A stretch of DNA of 43,176 bases from Aeromonas finlandensis (GCF_000764645.1 NZ_JRGK01000276.1:1-43176); one strand, 5' to 3'; shown: positions 1-8,439, numbered from the stretch's first letter. Program-made: numbers and translations. The notes: generated by a model from the sequence alone, not told the origin.

Positions 1-333
1 GGCTACAGCGGGGCGATCCGCATCGTGGCGGGTTTTGATGCCAAGGGCACCATCACCGCCGTGCGCGTGCTCGCTCACAACGAGACCCCTGGCCTTGGTG
101 ACAAGATCGAGCTGAAAAAATCGGACTGGATCAACAGCTTTGCCGGAAAATTCCTGACCCATGACAACGAGCCCCAGTGGGCGGTGAAGAAGGATGGCGG
201 TGAGTACGATGCCTTTACCGGCGCCACCATCACCCCGCGCGCCGTGGTCAAGGCGGTGAAGAACCTGCTGAAACTGCAGCAGGAGCAACCCGAACTGCTC
301 AGCAACGCCCCGGCTTGTCCGGCGGCGAACTAA
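1..333 (+). CDS. rsxG: RsxG/RnfG, FMN-binding subunit of the Rnf/Rsx electron transport complex (3' part only)
   Basis: The reading frame is open from the first base, so the N-terminal half (membrane anchor and start) lies outside the window; about 110 C-terminal residues are present. RnfG carries an FMN linked covalently to a threonine in an S/T-G-A-T motif. That motif is visible as [12 protein letters not shown], roughly 35 residues before the end, and supports the call. The protein is a periplasm-facing subunit of the ion-translocating Rnf/Rsx complex, which in E. coli also keeps SoxR reduced. The stop is 15 bp before rsxE, and nth follows, matching the rsxABCDGE-nth order of E. coli. The first possible internal start (GTG at 25) is not the real start. 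Confidence 0.93.
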   Translation, partial: GYSGAIRIVAGFDAKGTITAVRVLAHNETPGLGDKIELKKSDWINSFAGKFLTHDNEPQWAVKKDGGEYDAFTGATITPRAVVKAVKNLLKLQQEQPELLSNAPACPAAN

Positions 334-348
334 CGGAGTCGAGCCATC

Positions 349-1110
349 ATGAACCAGATGGAACAGATTGAAACGGGTGCAGCCCCGATTGCCGAGCTGG
401 AAAGCCGCAAGGGCGAGCTCAAGGAGCTGATGAGTCAGGGGCTGTGGAAGAACAACCCCTCGCTGGTGCAGGTGCTGGGGCTCTGCCCGACCCTCGCCGT
501 CTCCTCCACCTTTACCAATGCGCTGGGGCTGGGCCTTGCCACCATGGCGGTGCTGGTCTGCTCCAACCTTGCCGTCTCGCTGGTGCGCAACTGGGTGCCG
601 AAGGATATTCGCATCCCGGTCTACGTGATGATCATCGCCTCGCTGGTGACCAGCGTGCAGCTGCTGATGAACGCCTACACCTATGGCCTCTATCAGGCGC
701 TCGGCATCTTTATCGCCCTGATCGTCACCAACTGCATCATCATCGGCCGCGCCGAGGCGTATGCCTCCAAGAACCCGCCGCTGCTGGCGGCCCTCGACGG
801 CCTGATGATGGGCCTTGGCTTTACTCTGGTACTGCTGGTGCTTGGCACCATGCGCGAGATCATCGGCATGGGCACCCTGTTTGATGGCGCCGAGCTGCTG
901 CTGGGCGAGTGGGCCAAGTCCCTGCGCATCGAGTTGTTCCACGCCGATGCCAGCCTGCTGCTGGCCATTCTGCCGCCGGGCGGCTTTATCGGGCTGGGGC
1001 TGCTGATCGCCGCCAAGAACGCCATCAACGACTGGCGAGATCGCAAGCAGGCCTCCACCGTGGCCCACTGCAACGTTGCCCCGGCCCGCGTCCGGGCGAC
1101 CGAGCTATAA
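349..1110 (+). CDS. rsxE: RsxE/RnfE, integral membrane subunit of the Rnf/Rsx complex
   Basis: A 253-residue, strongly hydrophobic protein with about six membrane helices. The N-terminal segment [20 protein letters not shown] is characteristic of the RnfE/NqrD family. NqrD/RnfE subunits form part of the membrane core that couples electron flow to ion transport. The protein is somewhat longer than the E. coli homologue (about 231 residues), mainly through an N-terminal extension of about 20 residues and a hydrophilic C-terminal tail (after about residue 225) rich in Arg and Ala. The ATG at 349 follows GGAGTCGAGCC closely enough to be a plausible ribosome binding site. It lies directly after rsxG and 13 bp before nth, so it is probably co-transcribed with both. 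Confidence 0.95.
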   Translation: MNQMEQIETGAAPIAELESRKGELKELMSQGLWKNNPSLVQVLGLCPTLAVSSTFTNALGLGLATMAVLVCSNLAVSLVRNWVPKDIRIPVYVMIIASLVTSVQLLMNAYTYGLYQALGIFIALIVTNCIIIGRAEAYASKNPPLLAALDGLMMGLGFTLVLLVLGTMREIIGMGTLFDGAELLLGEWAKSLRIELFHADASLLLAILPPGGFIGLGLLIAAKNAINDWRDRKQASTVAHCNVAPARVRATEL

Positions 1111-1123
1111 CCGGACGCAAGGC

Positions 1124-1765
1124 ATGAACAACCAGAAACGCAGAGAGATCCTGGAGCGGCTGCGGGAAAACAATCCCCACCCCACCACAGAACTCAACTT
1201 CAACTCGCCATTCGAGCTGCTGATTGCCGTGCTGCTCTCGGCGCAGGCGACCGATGTCAGCGTCAACAAGGCGACCGATAAACTCTATCCGGTGGCCAAC
1301 ACCCCGCAAGCAATGCTGGATCTCGGGGTGGACGGGCTCAAGGAGTACATCAAGACCATTGGCCTCTTCAACACCAAGGCCGAGAACGTCATCAAGACCT
1401 GCGCCATCCTGCTGGAGCGCCATGGCGGCGAGGTGCCGGAAAACCGCGAAGCGCTGGAAGCCCTGCCCGGTGTCGGCCGCAAGACCGCCAACGTGGTGCT
1501 CAACACCGCCTTTGGCTGGCCCACCATTGCCGTTGATACCCATATCTTCCGGGTATCGAACCGCACCGGCTTTGCGGTAGGCAAGAACGTGGATCAGGTG
1601 GAGGAGAAGCTGCTTAAAGTGGTGCCCGCCGAGTTCAAGCTGGATGTCCACCACTGGCTCATCCTGCACGGGCGTTACACCTGTCTGGCTCGCAAGCCCC
1701 GTTGTGGTTCCTGTATCATCGAGGACTTGTGCGAATACAAAGAGAAGGTCTATCCCGAGATCTGA
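1124..1765 (+). CDS. nth: Endonuclease III (DNA glycosylase/AP lyase)
   Basis: A 213-residue protein that excises oxidised pyrimidines from DNA and cleaves the resulting abasic site. The helix-hairpin-helix with the catalytic lysine is visible as LPGVGRKTANVV near residue 115, followed by the essential aspartate in VDTHIFRV near residue 138. Four C-terminal cysteines spaced C-X6-C-X2-C-X5-C (CLARKPRCGSCIIEDLC) bind the 4Fe-4S cluster. The length matches E. coli Nth (211). A longer in-frame ORF opens at 1076 inside rsxE, but the ATG at 1124 gives the family N-terminus (MNNQKRREIL) and was chosen. The position after rsxE is the conserved gammaproteobacterial arrangement. Confidence 0.97.
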   Translation: MNNQKRREILERLRENNPHPTTELNFNSPFELLIAVLLSAQATDVSVNKATDKLYPVANTPQAMLDLGVDGLKEYIKTIGLFNTKAENVIKTCAILLERHGGEVPENREALEALPGVGRKTANVVLNTAFGWPTIAVDTHIFRVSNRTGFAVGKNVDQVEEKLLKVVPAEFKLDVHHWLILHGRYTCLARKPRCGSCIIEDLCEYKEKVYPEI

Positions 1766-1821
1766 TAGCCTCGCAACCGAGATTGAAAGCAGTACACATC
1801 ACCAACCCGGAGAACTGAGCA

Positions 1822-2235
1822 ATGAGAATTCTGCATACCATGCTGCGTGTCGGCGATCTGCAACGCTCCATCGACTTCTACACCCGCGTGCTCGGCATGA
1901 AGCTGCTGCGCAAGAGCGAGAACAGCGAGTACAAGTACACCCTGGCCTTCGTCGGCTACGGTGACGAGAAAGATGATGCGGTGATCGAGCTGACCTACAA
2001 CTGGGGGGTGAGCGAGTACGAACTGGGCTCTGCCTATGGCCATATCGCACTGGAAGCGGACGACATCTATGCCACCTGCGACGCCTTGCGCGCTGCCGGT
2101 GCCAAAATCACCCGCGAGCCGGGCCCGGTCAAGGGCGGCACTACCGTGATCGCCTTCGTCGAAGATCCGGACGGTTACAAGATTGAACTGATCGCCAAGA
2201 AAGATGCCGGTACTGGTCTGGGCGACAGCGTCTAA
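1822..2235 (+). CDS. gloA: Glyoxalase I (lactoylglutathione lyase)
   Basis: A 137-residue member of the vicinal oxygen chelate fold, converting the methylglyoxal-glutathione hemithioacetal to S-lactoylglutathione. The four metal ligands expected of bacterial Ni-type GloA are visible: His5 in MRILHTML, a Glu in VIELTYNWG, a His in [10 protein letters not shown] and a Glu in [10 protein letters not shown]. The length is close to E. coli GloA (135). GGAGAACTGAGCA precedes the ATG at 1822, giving a good Shine-Dalgarno. It is separated from nth by 56 bp and followed by a strong terminator shared with the convergent motY. It is probably expressed alone or by read-through from the rsx-nth transcript. 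Confidence 0.97.
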   Translation: MRILHTMLRVGDLQRSIDFYTRVLGMKLLRKSENSEYKYTLAFVGYGDEKDDAVIELTYNWGVSEYELGSAYGHIALEADDIYATCDALRAAGAKITREPGPVKGGTTVIAFVEDPDGYKIELIAKKDAGTGLGDSV

Positions 2236-2268
2236 ACAGCCCGATTCCCGCTGCCGGATGGCAGGATC

Positions 2269-2296
2269 AAAAAAGAGCGCAGATGCGCTCTTTTTT
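2269..2296. terminator. Bidirectional intrinsic terminator between gloA and motY
   Basis: Perfect 12-bp inverted repeat (AAAAAAGAGCGC / GCGCTCTTTTTT) with a 4-base loop. Each strand ends in a T run, so it can serve both convergent genes. Confidence 0.9.
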
Positions 2297-2319
2297 ATGC
2301 CCGGCTGCCGATGGCGGCG

Positions 2320-3195
2320 CTAGATCTCGCCGTTACGCCCCATGCTGATCACCACCCGCCGGTTCTTGGCTCGCCCCTGCTCGGTTTCGTTGGAGGCGAC
2401 ATGCTGCTTCTCGCCATGCCCCTCTACCGAGATCTTGCCGGGCTCCAGCCCCAGATCGACAAACACCTTCTTGATGGCATCGGCCCGCTTCTCGGAGAGC
2501 TTCTGGTTCGGCCAGCGACCGCCGTAGCTGTCGCTGTAGGCGTCGATCACCACCACATCGATGCTCTTGTCCGCCTTGATAAACTCGCTGATCATCGCCA
2601 GCCGCCGCTTGGAGGCGATGGAGAGCTGATCGCTGTTCTTGTCATAGGTGAGCACGCTAAAGGCGATATCGTTGAAGCTGTAGGGCAACAGTCCGCTCAG
2701 ACAGTCGATAAAGGCCTGATATTTGACCCGAAAGTTGACTGATGAGAGCGACACCCGCACCGCGCGATTCTGGCGATACCAGTCCCGATACTGGAAGGTC
2801 GGCATCCGCCCCCCTTCCAGCTCGTCGAGCATGGTCCAGGCGGTTTGCCCCTCCACCAGACCATCGAACTGCTGATAGAAGCGCAGCTGGCTCACTTCTC
2901 GCCCCGCGATGCCGGGGCGCCATACCGGCGGCATGATGCCAAGGCTCACCGTCTCGGTTCTGGCCTGCGGCCGCTTGCCCTTGAGCTCGAAGTCGAGGTT
3001 GATCTTGCGCCCGGCGCGGCTGACAAACGCCCCCGTACCCCAGTTGGGAATGGGGTGCTCGAGGCGACACTCAATCTGGGTATCGGAGGTCAAACGCCAG
3101 ACGGATTGATCCAGACCGGCACCGAATTCGGTGACCCCAGCCTGTAACTGCATACTCACGGATATGCTGACCAACCCTAACAACCAAGCGTTCAA
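2320..3195 (-). CDS. motY: MotY, sodium-driven flagellar motor T-ring protein
   Basis: About 291 residues: a cleavable signal peptide, a MotY-specific N-terminal domain (about 20-150) and a C-terminal OmpA-like peptidoglycan-binding domain (about 165-285) with IDAYSDSYGG, LSEKRADAIKKVFVD and NRRVVIS. In Vibrio, MotY with MotX forms the T ring that holds the Na+-driven PomAB stators at the polar flagellum, so this implies a sodium-type polar motor. The longest ORF begins with GTG at 3210. However, GGAGGG at 3205-3210 is well placed as a Shine-Dalgarno for a TTG at 3195, giving MNAWLLGLVSISVSMQLQA as signal peptide, so that start is preferred. motX is not in the window. Confidence 0.92.
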   Translation of the reverse strand: MNAWLLGLVSISVSMQLQAGVTEFGAGLDQSVWRLTSDTQIECRLEHPIPNWGTGAFVSRAGRKINLDFELKGKRPQARTETVSLGIMPPVWRPGIAGREVSQLRFYQQFDGLVEGQTAWTMLDELEGGRMPTFQYRDWYRQNRAVRVSLSSVNFRVKYQAFIDCLSGLLPYSFNDIAFSVLTYDKNSDQLSIASKRRLAMISEFIKADKSIDVVVIDAYSDSYGGRWPNQKLSEKRADAIKKVFVDLGLEPGKISVEGHGEKQHVASNETEQGRAKNRRVVISMGRNGEI

Positions 3196-3421
3196 TTGCT
3201 TGCCCTCCACACGATCTCACAAGAGATATCGGCGGCAAGGCGCCAAGCTTTAGCGACAAACCGTGCGGGGAGCACTCTCTTCATGCCGGGGGCGCCATCC
3301 CCCTGTTCCGGTGAGTCGGTAAAATGCGAAGCAGACCCAAGTTGTGCCAATTCATTCGCGCCAGCGAAAGAGAAAATCGCTACATTGAAGCCATGTGACA
3401 AGGTGTCATGGATTATCAGGG

Positions 3422-4387
3422 ATGAAACAACGAATGACGGCTCCCCCTCCCCTTTTGCTATTGGCCCTGCTGGCGCTCTCGAGCGGCCCACTTCAGGCTG
3501 CCAGCCAGGATCAGGAGTGGGCGCAAGATCGCGCCAACGCAGTGCTCTCGCTGATGACCTTCACCGTGGTGCCCGACATCACCGCCAGCAACCTCAATAT
3601 TGGCAGCGGCACCAACCAATCCGCCGCCCTCAACATGACCCAGCTCGGTGGTGGCGCCACCATGAGCGAGGCCGTGCCCATCTATCTGGAAGGGACGCTC
3701 GGCTTGAGCCGCTACGATCCCCAGTTCGTGGTGAGCAACGGCACCGAGAGTCGCACTATTCCAACCAAATGGAACAGCCTGACCGCCTCGGGTGGGGTCG
3801 GCTGGGATATCGCCCTCCACCAAGACCAGCGAGGCGGTCGCTGGATAGTGCGCCCCATTGCCAACATCTCGCTGGGCACCATGGCCAGCGATCTGCGGAT
3901 CGGCAACTGGCTGCTCGATCGCGCCACGGGCTACTCCCTCGACTTTCTCGATAACGGCCAGCTCAATATGTACGGACTGGGGGGCGCCCTGATGCTGGAC
4001 TACGAGCTCTTTTCCAGAACGCAGGATATCGATGCCGAGGTGCGCTACTCCTATCAGCACCTGCAGAGCTTTGGCAATACCTCGGAGAGTGTGCGGGGCA
4101 GTGCCGAGGCGGAGAACCTCGGCTTCTACCTGCGCCGCCGGGCCCCGGTGTTTGACTGGAGACTGCTCGATCGTCCACTGCGCTATGTGATGGAGGGGGC
4201 GCGCACCGAATACCTCGGCGAGCAGCGCGGCCTGCTCGGTTTCAACTCCCTCAACTCCCTTGGTCTCGGGCTGGAGCTCGACAGCAGCAAATACGACATC
4301 ATCGTCAGCCGCACCCGTCTGGTCGCCCGCTATATGTTCAGCCACAACACCAACGGTTATTCCATCGGGCTGGCCATGAGTTTCTGA
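3422..4387 (+). CDS. Solitary outer-membrane autotransporter-type beta-barrel protein
   Basis: About 321 residues from the ATG at 3422, with a signal peptide (MKQRMTAPPPLLLLALLALS, then about 7 residues to the likely cleavage site) and alternating amphipathic strands throughout. It ends in YSIGLAMSF, the terminal aromatic typical of outer-membrane barrels recognised by BamA. It resembles the family named for isolated autotransporter beta-barrels found in Vibrio and Aeromonas, which lack a passenger domain; this assignment is from memory of the family and its overall character. Function is unknown. Starts at 3395 (GTG) and 3434 (ATG) are possible; no start has a strong Shine-Dalgarno. It is divergent from motY, with no operon partner. 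Confidence 0.7.
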   Translation: MKQRMTAPPPLLLLALLALSSGPLQAASQDQEWAQDRANAVLSLMTFTVVPDITASNLNIGSGTNQSAALNMTQLGGGATMSEAVPIYLEGTLGLSRYDPQFVVSNGTESRTIPTKWNSLTASGGVGWDIALHQDQRGGRWIVRPIANISLGTMASDLRIGNWLLDRATGYSLDFLDNGQLNMYGLGGALMLDYELFSRTQDIDAEVRYSYQHLQSFGNTSESVRGSAEAENLGFYLRRRAPVFDWRLLDRPLRYVMEGARTEYLGEQRGLLGFNSLNSLGLGLELDSSKYDIIVSRTRLVARYMFSHNTNGYSIGLAMSF

Positions 4388-5031
4388 GCCATTATTTAAC
4401 ACCACCAAACGTGGCTAACCGTCAGCGATATTGCAGCGACAATCCAGATAATCACGCCCACATTGACGAACGTTTTATGTATTAGCCCACCACCATCCAT
4501 ATTTATCACGCACCGTTAACATCATATCTGGCAAAGAACAATTCACCTGTTTGGCCATCTGGCATTACCACATCGAGATCGCACGCTGATCCTTGGTGTA
4601 TTTGTGAGCATATTTGTTGCGAGCACACCTGACTTTTATTGTGATGGCTGCGGCCAGAGCATGTTCACAAGGGGAAAATACCCGCCCCCTGACATCACTG
4701 CACAATACTCCCCTTGACACGAGCCCATAAGAAACCAGTCGCATGGCGTACCCGCCTGCTTGGCAGCAGGCCAGGTAGACAAGTAAGTCATTGTTTTTAA
4801 TCATTTATAGTTTTTCATTTTTTATGAAGTCAATTAATCCTGTTTTATTTTACATAGCTCACCCGGCTGCTAAATTTGGCGTCATCCAAGCAGGGCCAGG
4901 CGCACTAAAGCGACGGACTGCGGGATGCCAATAACAGGTGTGCAATGGGCACAGAAATAATGTTCAGCCATAACAACCGTTATTTTTGACGACATCACAC
5001 TTGCTGACTCTTGTTGATTTGGGGTTATCTG
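4388..5031. other. Gene-poor intergenic stretch (644 bp)
   Basis: No convincing gene is seen. The segment is more AT-rich than its surroundings, especially about 4790-4860. It contains a 7-bp-stem hairpin at 4754-4771 (GCCTGCT / AGCAGGC) with no T run. A 79-codon ORF on the minus strand (4565-4804) has no ribosome binding site and no recognisable features. The promoter for the downstream secreted protein should lie in the right-hand part. Confidence 0.6.
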
Positions 5032-5571
5032 ATGAAAAAAACGCTGCTTGCTCTCTCTGTATTGGTCATGGCCGGAACCGCACATGCAGGAGTGCCTGAT
5101 TTATCGGCCAGCTGCCCGGGGCATATTAATGTGCGCATCGAAGATGGCATGGCCTATATCAATAACCAGCAGGTTCCGCTTAAAAAAGTGAATTCAAATT
5201 TCTACGAGGCAAGCAAGGGGCGCACCACCCTCTCCATGGTGAAAAATGGCGACTGGGGCATCAGCTATTTTGTCAAAAATGGCGACAGCGGCGCCTGCCA
5301 GCGCAATGACGATGAGAACGATGACGACGGCGATGATGAGAGCGCCAGCAGCAGTGCCTACAACGGCAGCACTGCGCAAACCAAAGTTGCCGAGAACGCC
5401 TGCATGAACGCCGTCGCCAGAAAAGCGGGCGTCAGCCGCAGCAAGCTGACCCTCGACTATGTGGCCGACTCCCAGGCGGGGATGATGATCGATATCAAGG
5501 GTCCCCATGACCGGCTCTGGCACTGCCTCACCGACTCCCGCGGCCATATTTCCGGCATCAACCAAGACTGA
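5032..5571 (+). CDS. Small secreted protein with acidic linker, unknown function
   Basis: A 179-residue protein with a textbook signal peptide (MKKTLLALSVLVMAGTAHA, cut before GVPDL). The mature protein has an N-terminal domain of about 75 residues (with EDGMAYINNQQVP and VKNGDWGISYFVKNG). An acidic stretch follows (NDDENDDDGDDE, about residues 91-102), then a Ser-rich linker and a C-terminal domain of about 65 residues containing two Cys. Four Cys in the mature protein could form disulfides in the periplasm. The ATG at 5032 sits 7 bases after GGGG; a start at 5011 would hide the signal peptide. I do not recognise the family. The N-terminal domain looks related to the lipoprotein encoded just downstream. 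Confidence 0.75.
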   Translation: MKKTLLALSVLVMAGTAHAGVPDLSASCPGHINVRIEDGMAYINNQQVPLKKVNSNFYEASKGRTTLSMVKNGDWGISYFVKNGDSGACQRNDDENDDDGDDESASSSAYNGSTAQTKVAENACMNAVARKAGVSRSKLTLDYVADSQAGMMIDIKGPHDRLWHCLTDSRGHISGINQD

Positions 5572-5653
5572 TTTCGCACCACGGCTCAACGGGGCCTGCA
5601 CCGTGCTGTGGGGGCCCCACCCATTATCCATTGCAATCATTTGATACAGGTAT

Positions 5654-6043
5654 ATGAAGATGAAATCCAAACAGACTCTGCTCAATGTCGCCCTCGGTTG
5701 CCTGCTGGCGGTCGGTATCTCCGGCTGCGCCGTGGCCAAAACCCATCATGGCCACAAGACCCATGCCCAAGAGCACGCTCAGGAAGGGGCCGTACAGTAT
5801 GGGGACGAGAGCCCGTGGGCAGGCAACTATAAAGCAGTCACTGACGATGGCCGCACCGTGGCCGAAATTCACGTCGATACCACAGGGGAGACCTATATCG
5901 ATGGCACTCAGGTCAAGCCGAGCCACAGCGGCAGTGACTACCTGAAATTCAAGCAGGAGACCATCACTTACACCCTGCGCAAAAGCGGCGCCAGCTGGAA
6001 AGACAGCGATGCCGACACCAGCGGCCGCATCCTGTTCGATTGA
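5654..6043 (+). CDS. Small His-rich lipoprotein, unknown function
   Basis: A 129-residue protein with a type II signal peptide ending in the lipobox GISGC (Cys near residue 25), so lipid attachment and an envelope location are likely. A His-rich segment (KTHHGHKTHAQEHAQE) follows the Cys and could bind metal; that is inference. The rest forms one domain containing AEIHVDTTGETYIDGTQV and TYTLRKSGASW, whose pattern parallels the first domain of the upstream secreted protein. The gene is 82 bp downstream of that gene, in the same direction, and ends before a strong terminator, so the two may form an operon. The start could be the ATG at 5654 or 5660. Confidence 0.72.
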   Translation: MKMKSKQTLLNVALGCLLAVGISGCAVAKTHHGHKTHAQEHAQEGAVQYGDESPWAGNYKAVTDDGRTVAEIHVDTTGETYIDGTQVKPSHSGSDYLKFKQETITYTLRKSGASWKDSDADTSGRILFD

Positions 6044-6072
6044 TAATCGCCCCCCACGCGTTGCCAGATACC

Positions 6073-6096
6073 AAGCCCCGTCAAGGGGCTTTTTTT
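6073..6096 (+). terminator. Intrinsic terminator after the small lipoprotein gene
   Basis: Stem AAGCCCC / GGGGCTT with a short loop, followed by a run of T (6090-6096). Confidence 0.9.
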
Positions 6097-6216
6097 CAGG
6101 TTCTGGCTCCCATATCACCCCATACCGCCCGATTGTTGATAAAAAACCGGTCACTAATGACAGCGGCCTGAGCAAGGAAGGTTTTCAATAGAGTCATAAC
6201 CAATAAGGAGTGGCCT

Positions 6217-6690
6217 ATGATCCACCTGCAAGCACTGCTCGATGCCTTTAGCGAACAACATGGCTTTCCCCCGCTGCAACTCGATGATGAGGGAACCTGC
6301 CAACTACTGATCGACGACAAACTCCCCCTCTCACTGCTGGCTCATCCCCTCCGGCGTGAACCGGCAGAACCGACCCTGATGCTGAGCGCTACCATCGGCT
6401 TGCTGGCCGCAGCGGGCACCCAACGCCAACAGAGCCTCGAGCTGCTTGCTCGCGCCAACTACAGTGCAGGCGCCGATACTGGCCATACCCTGGCGCTGGC
6501 CCCTGATGGCCGCCAGCTGGTGCTGTTCGGGCTGCGCCCCCTGGCCTCCCTCACACCGCAAGATCTGGCCGAATGGTTGACACTGCTGACCCGACAGGCC
6601 CTAGAGTGGCAGGCCCGCTTTGCCCTGCTGCCAGAACAACTGGCCCCGATCAGCCCCCTGCCATCACAGCATGACGCCATTCGCATCTAG
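6217..6690 (+). CDS. Type III secretion chaperone, CesT/Tir class (class I)
   Basis: A 157-residue acidic, leucine-rich protein. The N-terminal pattern (LQALLDAFSEQHGFPPLQLD, DEGTCQLLIDDKLPL) is the CesT-type class I chaperone signature. Size and composition also fit; such chaperones dimerise and hold the N-terminus of one effector in a secretion-competent state. AAGGAG lies 6 bases before the ATG at 6217. The stop codon overlaps the Shine-Dalgarno (AGGAGG at 6689-6694) of the next gene, so the two are translationally coupled; this is the usual chaperone-effector arrangement. No type III apparatus gene is in the window, so it would serve an apparatus encoded elsewhere. It has a C-terminal extension of about 15-20 residues beyond the expected fold. 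Confidence 0.75.
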   Translation: MIHLQALLDAFSEQHGFPPLQLDDEGTCQLLIDDKLPLSLLAHPLRREPAEPTLMLSATIGLLAAAGTQRQQSLELLARANYSAGADTGHTLALAPDGRQLVLFGLRPLASLTPQDLAEWLTLLTRQALEWQARFALLPEQLAPISPLPSQHDAIRI

Positions 6691-6698
6691 GAGGCCCC

Positions 6699-8156
6699 AT
6701 GACAATCAGTAGCATCACGGGCGCTCCAGTGCCCGACCTTGCCCGCTTCGCAGCCAACGCAGCCCCGGACGACACGCGGCTCCTCAGTAAACGAGGGGAC
6801 GTGAACCCTGCCCCCCTGTTTCACCGGGGCCACAAATATGAGCTGCTCAACCAGCATCTGCTGCACAGCGAAACGAGCCGCTTCAAGCAGGAGAACATCA
6901 AGACCCACCTCGATCTCAAGGAGGCGCTGAAAAATGCCGCGCCGCAGGAGATCGCCCTGCAAGCCTTCTCGCTGCTGAGCCCGGCCGCTTATCGGGGCGA
7001 GCCACTGACCCGAGAAAAGATGATGGAGGTAACCTCCCTGCTGGCGGAGCTCAAGGTTGATCCCGCCAGTTATCGCCAGCTCAAGCAGCTGTTTGACCAG
7101 ATCAGCCGTGACCCGCGGCTGCAGGTCTGTCTGGAGCAGCAATACCCGGGCAAGATGGACGGTCTGGGCCAGGAGCTGCTACATAAAGGCAAGGCATTTG
7201 CCAGCACCACAGCGGTCAATCTCGCCATCAGCCTGTTGCTGCCGGGCATAGGCACCCTGATCGCCGCCGGGCGGGAAGGTTATCGAGTGGCACAACACTG
7301 TGACCATGAGAGCTATCACCATCAGGTTGCCCAGATCGGCCTGCTGCCCGGTCGCGCCAGTCGGCTCGCCCATATCAGCCAACAGGTCTTGAGTCAGGGC
7401 CATGCCAGCATGGCCGTCGAGGGCGCGACCAACATGACGCTGGGGGTCGCGTTGGCGGGGCTAAGCAACTTCGGGGTTGCCGGTATCAACACCGGCGTGG
7501 CATCCATCGCCGCCAAGGCGCTGCCCGCCACCGCCACCGCCAACAAGGTATTGATGTCAGGACTGCCAACCGCCACCAAAATGGGGGCCTCCTACCTTAT
7601 CAATCAGCAGGCCAGCGACCGGCCACAAGAGACCCCGCTTTCCAACGTGCTGCCGCGCCTTGAAGTGAGCAATGACAAGGGGGAGTTCAGTTTCAGCATG
7701 CTTGAGGAAGCGTCAGTGCGCGCCATGCTCACCTATCTCGGGCCCAGGGCGGATGAGAGCCTGCTCGGCAGCGATGCACCGACCGCTCTCAGGGAGATGG
7801 AGCAGGCCAGATTGGCCCTCAAGGCCCAACTCGGTTCACCGGCCGATGAACAGCTGCTGCCGGGCCAACCTGACGAGAACGCCCCCACAGCGGAGCTCAA
7901 GCTGAGCCATGAGGTGTTCAAAAAGCTGCTGGCCGAGGATTACAACTGGCTACTGCCTGCCGTGCGCAGTCTCGACAAGGGCACGGGGGAAGACCTCAAC
8001 AGCAAGCTGGCCTACAAAGTGCCCCTCGAGTTTGACAATCGCACCGTCTATCAGGAGAAGAGTCCCAACCTCAGCCAGCCCCAGCTGGAGGCCCTCAAGG
8101 CGTGCGGTGCCCCCAGCCAGCTCAAACTGATCTATCTGGCCGAAGGCTGGTTATAA
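6699..8156 (+). CDS. Candidate type III secreted effector, unknown activity
   Basis: A 485-residue protein with no classical signal peptide. The Ser/Thr/Ala-rich N-terminus (MTISSITGAPVPDLARFAAN) is typical of type III export signals. A helical region (about 45-165) follows, then two hydrophobic or small-residue-rich segments, one at about 167-190 (with AISLLLPGIGTLIAAG) and one at about 244-280. These could insert in a host membrane. The C-terminal domain (about 315-485) is charged and ends LKLIYLAEGWL. I see no catalytic motif of known Aeromonas effectors such as ADP-ribosyltransferase, YopJ-like acetyltransferase, tyrosine phosphatase or inositol phosphatase. The gene begins 8 bases after the chaperone stop and shares its translation signal. 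Effector status is inferred from the paired chaperone and N-terminus; it could also be a secreted toxin of another kind. Confidence 0.55.
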   Translation: MTISSITGAPVPDLARFAANAAPDDTRLLSKRGDVNPAPLFHRGHKYELLNQHLLHSETSRFKQENIKTHLDLKEALKNAAPQEIALQAFSLLSPAAYRGEPLTREKMMEVTSLLAELKVDPASYRQLKQLFDQISRDPRLQVCLEQQYPGKMDGLGQELLHKGKAFASTTAVNLAISLLLPGIGTLIAAGREGYRVAQHCDHESYHHQVAQIGLLPGRASRLAHISQQVLSQGHASMAVEGATNMTLGVALAGLSNFGVAGINTGVASIAAKALPATATANKVLMSGLPTATKMGASYLINQQASDRPQETPLSNVLPRLEVSNDKGEFSFSMLEEASVRAMLTYLGPRADESLLGSDAPTALREMEQARLALKAQLGSPADEQLLPGQPDENAPTAELKLSHEVFKKLLAEDYNWLLPAVRSLDKGTGEDLNSKLAYKVPLEFDNRTVYQEKSPNLSQPQLEALKACGAPSQLKLIYLAEGWL

Positions 8157-8319
8157 CCCTCCCGTTTAACCGATGGCCGCCCCCCTTGCGGCCATCTCTT
8201 CCTCCGCAAAAATCCCGTCTCGTCACACAGTTAGTGCAATCAGTCACATATTCCTTTTGACGGAGTTGTTGAAATGGCTCAGTTTGGCACCCCATGGCCC
8301 CGTTACAAAGCGAGTTGAA

Positions 8320-8439
8320 ATGGACTTCACACCCGTTATTACGGTTCTGCTGGGCCAGCTCTGGTATCTGCTGCCCCTGCTGTTGATTGCCACCTCAATC
8401 GCCCCTACGTTCCTCAACACTCCAGGGGCCTCAAACTGA
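8320..8439 (+). pseudogene. Truncated N-terminus of a NERD-domain (nuclease-related) membrane protein
   Basis: The 39-codon frame beginning MDFTPVITVLLGQLWYLLPL and continuing LLLIATSIAP resembles the N-terminal membrane segment of NERD-domain proteins. Those usually continue with a lysine/tryptophan-rich linker and a nuclease-like domain. Here it stops after LNTPGASN, and no NERD core is found downstream in any frame. The longer in-frame ORF from 8173 has no ribosome binding site and is not family-like upstream. I read this as a gene remnant. It could instead be a small membrane peptide. The recognition is from memory of the family's N-terminus only. Confidence 0.35.

Noticed and set aside
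2311-2742. 143-codon plus-strand ORF over motY
   Set aside because: Shadow of motY; no ribosome site, and motY has a complete OmpA-like domain and signal peptide.
3393-3410. TGTGA..TGTCA dyad before the barrel-protein gene as a CRP site
   Set aside because: The second half does not match TCACA; only a 5-bp inverted repeat TGACA/TGTCA is present.
4565-4804. 79-codon minus-strand ORF in the 4388-5031 gap
   Set aside because: No Shine-Dalgarno, no domain or signal peptide, and composition unlike neighbouring genes.
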